Shown piece after piece: positions 1 through 6,472 of a stretch of DNA of 7,951 nucleotides. Source of the DNA: an uncultured Actinoplanes sp. (GTDB lineage: Bacteria; Actinomycetota; Actinomycetes; Mycobacteriales; Micromonosporaceae); assembly GCA_934667465.1 (NCBI GenBank), contig CAKUMG010000229.1, positions 1 to 7,951 of the forward strand. The letters are read 5' to 3'. The translations under genes and the position numbers were made by a program. Position 1 is the stretch's first letter, and each line of letters begins with the position of its first letter. The notes beneath the pieces are model-generated. The model searched no databases. It had not been told where the DNA came from and saw only the letters and a list, made by a program, of their open reading frames with translations.

Positions 1-122
1 GGCGAGCTGGTCACGGTGCATGTGCCCATGGTGCCCCGCGACGGGCCCGGCGTCCAGGGAGCGGCTCTCCCACGACAAGCCGTCCGCTTTTGGCGGGCCG
101 GTCCGCGGCGCAGGCTCGGTGC

Positions 123-1121
123 ATGCAGACACGAACCTTGGGTACGAACGGCCCGGCCGTCTCCGCGCTGGGCCTCGGGGCGATGGGCATGTCGGACGGC
201 GCGTACGGGCCCGCCGACCGCGCCGAGAGCATCGCCACCGTGCACGCCGCGCTCGACGCGGGCGTCACTCTGATCGACACGGGCGACTTCTACGCCATGG
301 GTCACAACGAACTGCTGCTCGCCGAGGCCCTGCGCGGCCGCGACCGGGACAGCTACCAGCTGAGCGTCAAGTTCGGCGCGCTGCGCGGCCCGGGCCCGTC
401 GTTCGGTGCCGGTTTCGACGGACGCCCCGAGGCGGTCCGGAACTTCCTGGCGTACTCGCTGAACCGCCTCGGCGTGGACCACATCGACATCTACCGCCCC
501 GCCCGTCTCGACCCGGCCGTGCCGATCGAGGAGACCGTGGGGGCGATCAAGGAGATGATCGACGCCGGATTCGTACGCCACCTGGGCCTGTCCGAGGTCG
601 GCGCCGCCACGATCCGCCGCGCCCACGCCGTGCACCCCGTCGCCGACCTGCAGATCGAGTACTCGCTGCTGTCCCGGGCGGTGGAGGCCGAGGTGCTGCC
701 CACGCTGCGGGAGCTGGGCATCGGCCTGACCGCGTACGGCGTGCTGAGCCGCGGCCTGATCTCCGGGCACTGGACGGCCGGACAGAGCACGCCGGGTGAC
801 GTGCGCGGTTTCACCCCGCGCTTCGCCGAGGGGAACGTGGAGCACAACCTCACGCTCGTCGAGGCGCTGCGCCGGGTCGCCGCGGCGAAGGGCTGCACGG
901 TCGCCCAGCTGGCCATCGCATGGGTCGCGGCGCAGGGCGAGGACATCGTGCCGCTGGCCGGGGCTCGCACCCGGACCCGGCTCGCGGAGGCGCTGCCGGT
1001 CCTGGATCTCACGCTGACCCCGGCCGACCTCGCCGAGATCGAGCGCGCGGTCCCGCCCGGCTCGGCCCGCGGCGACCGCTACCCGACCGCGTTCATGGCC
1101 CAGCTCGGGGTCGGCAACTGA
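123..1121 (+). CDS. Aldo/keto reductase (332 aa)
   Basis: This is a predicted cytosolic NADP(H)-dependent aldo/keto reductase with a TIM-barrel fold; its substrate is unknown. The N-terminus (TLGTNGPAVSALGLGAMGM) is the typical first strand and loop of the AKR family. Catalytic residues visible are D52 and Y57 in LIDTGDFY, and K83 in SVKFG. The family's catalytic His (the QHR of YYQHRVDP in relatives) is Ala127 here, in IYRPARLDP. The GLSEVGAATIRRA, EYSLLSR and cofactor-binding PLAGARTRTRLAEA segments follow in normal order, and about 330 aa is the usual length. I chose ATG 123 because the family sequence begins there; a TTG at 90 would only add an unrelated tail. The Shine-Dalgarno is weak (AGG about 8 nt upstream). 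The gene stands alone and converges on the dehydrogenase operon. The family call is secure; the substrate is not. Confidence 0.93.
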   Translation: MQTRTLGTNGPAVSALGLGAMGMSDGAYGPADRAESIATVHAALDAGVTLIDTGDFYAMGHNELLLAEALRGRDRDSYQLSVKFGALRGPGPSFGAGFDGRPEAVRNFLAYSLNRLGVDHIDIYRPARLDPAVPIEETVGAIKEMIDAGFVRHLGLSEVGAATIRRAHAVHPVADLQIEYSLLSRAVEAEVLPTLRELGIGLTAYGVLSRGLISGHWTAGQSTPGDVRGFTPRFAEGNVEHNLTLVEALRRVAAAKGCTVAQLAIAWVAAQGEDIVPLAGARTRTRLAEALPVLDLTLTPADLAEIERAVPPGSARGDRYPTAFMAQLGVGN

Positions 1122-1133
1122 GCGCCCACCCCG

Positions 1134-1163
1134 GCGCCGGCACCTGAGAGCGCCGGCACCTGA
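1134..1163. repeat. Tandem direct repeat, 14 bp identical, 16-bp period
   Basis: GCGCCGGCACCTGA occurs at 1134-1147 and again, identically, at 1150-1163, separated by GA. It lies just after the aldo/keto reductase stop and directly before the terminator-like hairpin. It may be a small local duplication; each unit also contains a short self-complementary core (GCCGGC). Confidence 0.75.
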
Positions 1164-1167
1164 AGGA

Positions 1168-1200
1168 TCCGGCCCGGCGCGCGAAAGCGACCGGGCCGGA
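1168..1200. terminator. Convergent, probably bidirectional terminator hairpin
   Basis: A perfect 10-bp stem pairs TCCGGCCCGG (1168-1177) with CCGGGCCGGA (1191-1200). The 13-nt loop can itself extend the stem by CGC/GCG around a GCGAAA apex. It lies in the 84-bp gap between two genes that point at each other, 5 bp from the dehydrogenase stop codon. There is no U-tract, as is common for actinomycete hairpins. Its position suggests it ends both transcripts. Confidence 0.75.
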
Positions 1201-1205
1201 CTGCC

Positions 1206-2291
1206 TCAGGGGGCGTCGAACGAGAGCACTGCCTGCACTTCCTGGCGGCGCCGGGCGGCCAGGTCGTCGAGCAGGGCCGGGGCGTCGTCGAACGGGACGA
1301 CCGCGGTGATGAGGTGCTCGCGGATCGCGTCGCCGTCGCGGCGCAGCAGGTCCACCGTGGACGCCGAGAGGCGCTCGCGGTCCCAGGTGGAGCCGAGGCC
1401 GCGCGGGACCCGGCCGATCTGGGCGCAGACCAGGTGCAGGCCGTTGTGGTGGAACTCCTCGCCGAGCCGGACCTCGCCGGCGCCGCCCTGGTAGAACGCC
1501 AGGTCGATCACCGTGCCCTGGGGGCGCAGCAGGCGCAGGGCGAGCTGCAGCGCCGAGTCCTGGCCGCGGCACTGGAACACGATGTCGGCGCCGCGGTCGC
1601 CGGGCCAGTGCCGCCACCGGGTCTTGAGGGTGACCGCGGGGTCGCCCTCCGAGCTGTCCAGCGTCTCGAGCCCGAGGGCCGCGGCGATCGCCAGGCGGTC
1701 GGGGGACGGGTCGACCACGACCACCGAGGCGGCGCCGTGCGCCCGGGCGAACAGGGCGGTGATCAGCCCCACGACCCCGGCGCCGGTGACGGCGACCCGG
1801 CGGCCGGCCACGCCGTCGCCGAGGCCGCCGACCGCGGTGCCGTTCAGGTCGGCGGCGGCGTGCAGCAGGCCGTTGGCGCAGATCGGTCCCATGTGGGCGG
1901 CGTAGATGCCCAGGATCGGGTCGAGGTCCGCGGGCAGCGGCACGATCCGGTCGCGCAGCGGGTCGCCGGTCCAGCCCGTGCGGTGCCCGTAGGTCATCGC
2001 GACCGTCGCACCCTCGGCCACGGCCGGGGTGCTGCTGTCGGTGACGACCCCGACCTCCATGTAGCCCAGGCGGGTCACGGGGAACGCGTCGTCGCCCGGC
2101 CCGCCGAACAGGCCGAGCTCGGTGTCGAAGCCGGTGTGCAGCGCGGGGTGGGTGTTCTTGACGAAGCTGAGCTCCGTGCCCGCCGAGACGCCGCTGAAGA
2201 GCGTCCGTACGCGGAACGGGCCCGGGGCCACGTCCTCCTCGACGATCTCCAGCTTGCCCGGGCCGCTGACGATCAGGTTGCGGTCACGCAT
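1206..2291 (-). CDS. Medium-chain dehydrogenase, zinc-less (BchC/Tdh-like), 361 aa
   Basis: This is a predicted cytosolic NAD(P)-dependent oxidoreductase of the medium-chain dehydrogenase superfamily; the substrate is unknown, probably an alcohol or sugar derivative. The N-terminal GroES-like part has FSGVSAGTEL (32-41) where zinc enzymes have CGxCGTD, and LGYMEVGVV (75-83) where they have GHExxGxV. The catalytic Cys and His ligands are therefore missing, and there is no four-Cys structural zinc loop. The Rossmann half is clear: GAGVVG (170-175), and VVVD with Asp194 at the end of strand 2, which favours NAD over NADP. The length fits the family. The start ATG (2291) overlaps the stop of the upstream oxidoreductase as ATGCGTGA, 8 bp, so translation is probably coupled. 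It is the last gene of a minus-strand operon that ends at the 1168-1200 hairpin. Confidence 0.85.
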   Translation of the reverse strand: MRDRNLIVSGPGKLEIVEEDVAPGPFRVRTLFSGVSAGTELSFVKNTHPALHTGFDTELGLFGGPGDDAFPVTRLGYMEVGVVTDSSTPAVAEGATVAMTYGHRTGWTGDPLRDRIVPLPADLDPILGIYAAHMGPICANGLLHAAADLNGTAVGGLGDGVAGRRVAVTGAGVVGLITALFARAHGAASVVVVDPSPDRLAIAAALGLETLDSSEGDPAVTLKTRWRHWPGDRGADIVFQCRGQDSALQLALRLLRPQGTVIDLAFYQGGAGEVRLGEEFHHNGLHLVCAQIGRVPRGLGSTWDRERLSASTVDLLRRDGDAIREHLITAVVPFDDAPALLDDLAARRRQEVQAVLSFDAP

Positions 2292-3264
2292 GGCGGGCCG
2301 CCACGCTGCGCGGCGCGACGGGCCGGCCGGTCGCGGCCGCCTCGGCGACGGCGAGGGCCAGGGCGTGGGTGCGCAGCGCCTCGGCGTACGGGACCCGCAC
2401 GTCGTGCTTCTCGCCCCGGACGGCGGCGATGAACGCGGCGTCGACGGCGACGCGGGCGGTGTCCGGGTCGCTCTCCACCTCGCGGGTGCCGTCGGCGTCC
2501 CGTACGGTCAGGCCGGTCTCGCCGATCGACAGCGCGAGCCCGTCGGCGTAGATCTCCAGCCCGGCGCGCTCCTACCAGCCCAGCACGCACGTCGCGGCCA
2601 GGGTGCCGACCGCGCCCTCGGCGAACCGCAGCGTCGCGGCCGTCGCGCCGTCGATGTCGGCGCCCTCGACCGGGGGCGTGCCGTTGCCGGCCGCGGTGAC
2701 CTCCGCCACCTCGCCGACCAGGTAGCGGGCCAGGTCGAGGACGTGCGCCGCCTGCTCGACGACCGGGCCGCCCGACTTGTCGCGGTGCGGCCACCAGCCC
2801 ACCGGCGGCACCTTGTCCAGCCAGCTGCCGGTCACCAGCCGCACCGGGCGGTCCGCCAGCAGCTCGCGGGCCTGGTCGGCGACCGCCAGGTAGCGCCAGT
2901 GGTGGCCCACCGCAGTGAGCAGATCACGCTCAGCGATGAGATCCGCGAGTTCCTGCGCTGTGATCATGTCCACAGAGATGGGCTTCTCCACGAACAGCGG
3001 CAGTCCCGCCTCGATGACGGCCCGCTCGGCGGGACCGTGCGCGAACGGCGGCACGCAGACGTAGACCGCGTCGAGACCCTCGCCGAGCAGGGCCGCAACG
3101 TCCGGCAGGACCGTGGCGCCGTGCGCCTCCGCGAGCGCCTCGGCGGCCGCCTGGGAGACGTCGGTCACGCCCGCGACCTGCACGTCCGGCAGTCCCGCCA
3201 GCACCCGGGCGTGCCGCTGGGCTACCCCGCCCGCCCCGACCAGTCCTACTCTCGTCACCGGCAT
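2284..3264 (-). pseudogene. Gfo/Idh/MocA-family oxidoreductase interrupted by an in-frame TAG
   Basis: Members oxidise or reduce sugars, inositols or their nucleotide derivatives with NAD(P). ATG 3264 is preceded by AAGGAG with a 6-nt spacer. The Rossmann start is RVGLVGAGGVAQRH (5-18), the catalytic Lys is K94 in VEKPISVD, and the active-site helix is EQAAHVLD (170-177) with H174. Codon 231 is TAG (2574-2572). The same frame then continues with plausible family sequence (RAGLEIYADGLALSIGETG and onwards) for 95 codons to TGA at 2286-2284, which overlaps the next gene's ATG. The intact gene would be 326 codons, the usual size; the truncated product is 230 aa and lacks the last part of the C-terminal beta-sheet domain. 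A single CAG-to-TAG or AAG-to-TAG change would explain it. Alternatives are stop-codon readthrough or a base-call error. The family call is firm; functionality is doubtful. Confidence 0.88.
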
Positions 3265-3420
3265 ACCTCGCTCCTTCGCAGTTGTACGGCCATGCTCTTC
3301 TCGCCGGGCGCCGCCCGCAAACATTTGCACCGGAGCAAAGGATTGATCACAAACGCGGTTGAGCGTCGCGCGGTCTGGGCACGGGGTGGCACCGATTGAG
3401 ATCACTCACTGGGGGTACGC
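3265..3420. promoter_or_regulatory. Divergent intergenic regulatory region with repeated half-sites
   Basis: These 156 bp separate the minus-strand oxidoreductase operon from the plus-strand gpgS operon and must hold both promoters. The middle is noticeably more AT-rich than its surroundings. GCAAA-CA-TTTGC (3317-3328) is an inverted repeat, followed 6 bp later by a further GCAAA (3335-3339). GATTGATCAC (3341-3350) is nearly repeated as GATTGAGATCAC (3394-3405), the latter overlapping TGAG-ATCA-CTCA (3397-3408), another inverted repeat, just before the gpgS ribosome site. These look like operator half-sites for a dimeric regulator, but no convincing -35/-10 pair could be fixed on either strand. 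Confidence 0.5.
3271..3276 (-). promoter_or_regulatory. Ribosome binding site AAGGAG of the Gfo/Idh/MocA gene
   Basis: On the minus strand AAGGAG is followed by CGAGGT and then ATG at 3264. This 6-nt spacing decides the start: it makes the in-frame extension towards 3405, which has no family sequence, unlikely. It also argues that initiation signals of the interrupted gene are intact. Confidence 0.8.
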
Positions 3421-4431
3421 ATGACGAACGCGCACACGAGCACGACGCCGGTCGCACCCGTGCTGGAGGCCTGGGCCACCGCCCGGACCCGTAACTCCAC
3501 CGAGTGGACCGCCCGCGACCTGCTCCGCGCGAAGGGGGACACCCGCGTCAGCGTGGTCATCCCGGCGCGCAACGAGGAGGCCACCATCGGCGCCATCGTC
3601 GCCACCATCCACGCCTGCCTGATCCAGGACGTGCCGCTGGTCGACGAGATCGTGGTCGTGGACTCGCGCTCCACCGACGACACCGCGCGGCTCGCCCGGG
3701 CCGCCGGCGCGACGGTGGTCAGCCAGGACGAGGTGACCCGGGGCCTGCCCCGGATGGAGGGCAAGGGCGACGCGCTCTGGGCCGGCCTCGCGGCCAGCAC
3801 CGGGGACGTGGTCGCGTTCGTCGACGGCGACCTCAAGGACTTCTCCGCGCACTTCGTCACGGGCCTGCTCGGCCCGCTGCTGACCGACGCGTCGGTGGAC
3901 TTCGTCAAGGGCTTCTACCACCGGCCGCTCAACCGGGCCTCCGGCGTCGAGCCGGACGGTGGCGGCCGCGTCACCGAGCTGGCCGCCCGCCCGCTGATCA
4001 ACCTGTTCTGGCCGGACCTCGCCGGCGTCGTGCAGCCCCTCGCGGGCGAATATGCGGGCCGCCGCTCGGTGCTCGAGCGCATCCCGTTCGTCTCCGGCTA
4101 CGGCGTCGAGATCGCCATGCTGATCGACCTGCTCAACCTCGTCGGCCTCGACGCCCTGGCCCAGGTCGACCTCGGCGTGCGCCACCACCGCCACCAGGAC
4201 ACCGAGGCGCTGGGCCGGATGTCGGCGCAGATCATGGTGACCGCGTGGAGCCGGCTCTACCGCAGCGGCCTGGTCACCGAGCCGCTGCCGCCCGCGACGA
4301 TGCTGACCCAGTTCCGCCGCGGCGCCTCGGGCGGCCTGCCCCGGCTCGACCGCGAGATCGTGACCACCGAGATCGTCATCACCGAGCGCCCGCCGCTGGC
4401 CGAGCTGATCCGCCCGCAGGTCGCCGCCTGA
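3421..4431 (+). CDS. gpgS: Glucosyl-3-phosphoglycerate synthase (GT81), 336 aa
   Basis: GpgS transfers glucose from UDP- (or other NDP-) glucose to 3-phosphoglycerate, giving glucosyl-3-phosphoglycerate, the precursor of glucosylglycerate and, in mycobacteria, of methylglucose lipopolysaccharide. Family landmarks in order: VSVVIPARNEEATIG (43-57), nucleotide-binding EIVVVDSRSTDDTA (76-89), GKGDALWAGL (114-123), the metal-binding DxD-type VDGDL (134-138), FVKGFYHRP (161-169), PLAGEYAGRR (206-215), GYGVEIAMLID (226-236) and VDLGVRHHRHQ (249-259). The length is close to the mycobacterial enzyme (about 324 aa). ATG 3421 follows GGGGG with a 5-nt gap. The first roughly 40 residues are a variable tail. 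It is first in a plus-strand operon; its TGA shares one base with the next ATG (TGATG). No GpgP phosphatase is in the window. It is cytosolic, and I am confident of the assignment. Confidence 0.93.
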   Translation: MTNAHTSTTPVAPVLEAWATARTRNSTEWTARDLLRAKGDTRVSVVIPARNEEATIGAIVATIHACLIQDVPLVDEIVVVDSRSTDDTARLARAAGATVVSQDEVTRGLPRMEGKGDALWAGLAASTGDVVAFVDGDLKDFSAHFVTGLLGPLLTDASVDFVKGFYHRPLNRASGVEPDGGGRVTELAARPLINLFWPDLAGVVQPLAGEYAGRRSVLERIPFVSGYGVEIAMLIDLLNLVGLDALAQVDLGVRHHRHQDTEALGRMSAQIMVTAWSRLYRSGLVTEPLPPATMLTQFRRGASGGLPRLDREIVTTEIVITERPPLAELIRPQVAA

Positions 4432-5549
4432 TGCGCGTCCTGATGAACGCCGGGCCCTGGCTGCCCGTGCCGCCGCTGGGCTACGGCGGCATCGAGAACA
4501 TCGTCGCGACGCTGGTCCCCGAGCTGCGCACGCTCGGCATCGAGGTCGTGCTCGCCACCGTCGCCGAGAGCACCCTGCCCGCCGACGAGCGGGTGCACAT
4601 GTTCGACACCGGCCGGTTCGAGATGCTGCAGCGCCCGTACAACCAGGCCTGCGGCGTCGTCCCCGCGCACCAGGCGGCCGTGCTGCGCCGGGTCGCCGAG
4701 GGCGGCATCGACCTGATCCACGACCACGTCGAGGCCGCCGGGCTCATCACGCTCGCCGGGATGGGCGCCGGCGCGCCGCCCGGGCTGCACACCCTGCACT
4801 GGGACCTGCGCAAGCACCCCGAGCTCTACGGCACGTTCGACGGCGGCACCCGGGTCCGGGTCAACGGCGTCTCGGCCGACCAGCTCACCCACGCCCCGCA
4901 GGCGCTGCAGGACAACGCGATCGGCCACGTGCACCTGGCCACGCCCCTGGCCGTCGACGCCGATCGACGGCAGAAGACCGAGAAGCAGGGGTACGCGGTC
5001 GTGCTGGGCCGGATCAACGCCGGCAAGGGCCAGGACCTCGCCGCCCGGCTCGCCCACGAGCACGGCTTCGACCTCGTGCTGGCCGGGCCGGTCGGCCCGT
5101 TCCACACCCCGGAGGCGCTGCGCGACGCCGACCCGCAGAACCCCGACGTGCGCTTCTGGCACGAGCACGTCGCCCCGCACGTCGACGGCGACCGGGTCCG
5201 CTGGGTCGGCACCGTCGCCGGGCAGGAACGCGACGACCTGGTGGCCCGGGCCCGGGTCTCGCTCTTCCCGCTGCGCTGGAACGAGCCCGGCGGCACCGCC
5301 GTCGTGGAGTCGCTGGCACTGGGCACGCCCGTGGTCGGCATCGCGCGCGGCTGCCTGCCCGAGCTGATCGAGCACGGCCGCACCGGCCTGCTGACCACCG
5401 ACGAGGAGGAGCTCGGCGACCTGGTGCACGCCACCGGGTCCATCCTGGAGTCCGAGTGCCGGGCCGAGGCCGCGCGCCGCTTCACCCCGGCCGTCATGGC
5501 CGCCGGGTATGCGGAGCTCTACCAGCGCCTGCTGGGCCGGGCCGCCTGA
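4431..5549 (+). CDS. GT4-type (GT-B) glycosyltransferase, 372 aa
   Basis: This is a retaining NDP-sugar-dependent glycosyltransferase with two Rossmann-like domains. The N-terminal acceptor half starts MRVLMNAGPWLPVPPLGYGG with the GT4 glycine-rich GGIE loop (19-22) and has IHDHVE (96-101). The C-terminal donor half has LGRINAGKGQDLA (192-204, with the Arg and Lys that bind donor phosphates), FPLRWNEPGGTAVVES, in which E285 and E293 form the GT4 EX7E motif, and ALGTPVVG (296-303). The length is normal and there is no membrane segment, so it is cytosolic or peripheral. The ATG overlaps the gpgS stop by one base, so the two are translationally coupled and probably act in one pathway. By analogy with mannosylglucosylglycerate synthesis, its acceptor could be glucosyl-3-phosphoglycerate, but that is inference; donor and acceptor are unknown. 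Confidence 0.88.
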   Translation: MRVLMNAGPWLPVPPLGYGGIENIVATLVPELRTLGIEVVLATVAESTLPADERVHMFDTGRFEMLQRPYNQACGVVPAHQAAVLRRVAEGGIDLIHDHVEAAGLITLAGMGAGAPPGLHTLHWDLRKHPELYGTFDGGTRVRVNGVSADQLTHAPQALQDNAIGHVHLATPLAVDADRRQKTEKQGYAVVLGRINAGKGQDLAARLAHEHGFDLVLAGPVGPFHTPEALRDADPQNPDVRFWHEHVAPHVDGDRVRWVGTVAGQERDDLVARARVSLFPLRWNEPGGTAVVESLALGTPVVGIARGCLPELIEHGRTGLLTTDEEELGDLVHATGSILESECRAEAARRFTPAVMAAGYAELYQRLLGRAA

Positions 5550-6472
5550 ACGCCCCCGAAGCCGGGGCCCGCCGACGGTGGGTCCTGATCGGTGGCGGGC
5601 TGCTCGGGCTGGTGCTGGCCGGGGGCACGATCTGGCTCGCCGCCCACGACTGGCCGATCGACGGGCTCCCGCTCGACCTGGCCGGTGCGGCGTTCGCGCT
5701 CTGGGTCGTGGGCTGGCTCTTCGGCCCGGTGATCTTCGGCGGTGGGGACGAGACCCTGCGCCCCGAGCACCTGTCGCTGCTGCCGATCCGCCCCGCCCGC
5801 CTCGCCGCGGGCCTGCTGGCCACGGCGTTCGTCGGCGTGACCCCGGTCGTGAGCCTGGTGCCGATGACCGACCCGCAGAAGCGCAGCGGCAACCTGCTGG
5901 AGAACGGCACCGACTTCACCCAGGTCCTGCTCGTCCTGGTGCTGGTCGCGGCCGCGTGCGCGCCCGCCTACCTGACCGTCCGCTACGGGTCGCCGTGGCT
6001 CGGTGCCCCGGTCGGCGTCGCGACCGGCGTCCTGCTGGCCTGGCTGCTCGGCGACCTGGCCGGTAAGCGCCTCGAAGCCACCGGCACCCGGATGCTGGGC
6101 ACGATGAAGACCGCCGTGGCCCGCAAGCAGGCCGCCACGGTCGACTGGGGCTCGCTCGGCGGCATTGACCTGGGCGACCGCAGGCTGGGCATCGCGGGTG
6201 CGTCACCGGCCCGCAAGGCGCTCGTGTTCGCGAGCCTCACGGTCTGCTGGATCCCCCTCGTGGCGCAGGGCCTCGTGCCGATCTACCTGCGCCAGGCGGA
6301 CCCGGAGCGCCGGTCCTGGTTCCTCGCGCGGCACGTGCCGGAGGCCTGGGAGTGGCCCACCATCGCGGTCATGGTCGTGCTCGGGCTGGCCCTGCTCGCG
6401 GCCGGGCTGACGCAGCTGGCCCGGGCCCGGTCCGAGAGCACGCCGCCGCAGTCGGACGTCTACGTCCGCTGA
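5546..6472 (+). CDS. Polytopic membrane protein, possibly ABC-2-permease-like (about 308 aa)
   Basis: I do not recognise this with certainty. It has about seven hydrophobic segments (counting from CTG 5546): roughly 12-33, 46-64, 86-105, 131-150, 158-178, 230-250 and 270-290, with an RRR cluster before the first, consistent with a cytoplasmic N-terminus. FGGGDETLRPEHLSLLPIRPARL, split here as FGGGDETLRP (64-73) plus the following LLPIRP stretch, resembles a motif I associate with actinobacterial ABC-2-type permeases. No ATP-binding subunit is nearby. The start is uncertain: the family-like sequence begins before any ATG, GTG or TTG that leaves the first helix whole, so I place it at CTG 5546, which overlaps the glycosyltransferase TGA (CTGA). 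GTG 5612 would cut the first helix; GTG 5456 would add an Arg/Pro-rich tail lying inside the upstream gene. It is co-directional with gpgS and followed at once by a hairpin, so it is probably the last gene of that operon. An export role is a guess. Confidence 0.65.
   Translation: MNAPEAGARRRWVLIGGGLLGLVLAGGTIWLAAHDWPIDGLPLDLAGAAFALWVVGWLFGPVIFGGGDETLRPEHLSLLPIRPARLAAGLLATAFVGVTPVVSLVPMTDPQKRSGNLLENGTDFTQVLLVLVLVAAACAPAYLTVRYGSPWLGAPVGVATGVLLAWLLGDLAGKRLEATGTRMLGTMKTAVARKQAATVDWGSLGGIDLGDRRLGIAGASPARKALVFASLTVCWIPLVAQGLVPIYLRQADPERRSWFLARHVPEAWEWPTIAVMVVLGLALLAAGLTQLARARSESTPPQSDVYVR

Noticed and set aside
1..122. Open frames through the left edge of the window, including a TTG start at 90 for the aldo/keto reductase
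   Set aside because: No recognisable protein on either strand; the reductase fold starts at ATG 123. The segment may be the tail or promoter of something outside the window, but nothing can be supported.
120..127. TGCATGCA palindrome around the aldo/keto reductase start
   Set aside because: An 8-bp palindrome is expected by chance at this scale and nothing around it suggests an operator.
1314..2432. Long plus-strand open frame opposite the dehydrogenase
   Set aside because: Composition is Gly/Arg/Ala-rich with no family motif, and it is fully explained by the opposite-strand gene.
2572..2574. Reading the TAG as a pyrrolysine codon
   Set aside because: There is no pyl machinery in the window, and Gfo/Idh/MocA enzymes are not known to use pyrrolysine; a point mutation is simpler.
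3265..3405. N-terminal extension of the Gfo/Idh/MocA gene to an upstream start at 3405
   Set aside because: The added residues show no family similarity, while AAGGAG at 3276-3271 is spaced correctly for ATG 3264.
4257..5429. Long minus-strand open frame opposite gpgS and the glycosyltransferase
   Set aside because: Low-complexity sequence without domain motifs; an antisense shadow typical of very GC-rich coding DNA.
3504..5549. A 681-codon plus-strand open frame that appears to precede and include the glycosyltransferase
   Set aside because: Its first two thirds up to 4430 are Arg/Pro/His-rich and out of frame with gpgS, whose motifs are clear. Only the part from ATG 4431 is a real protein.
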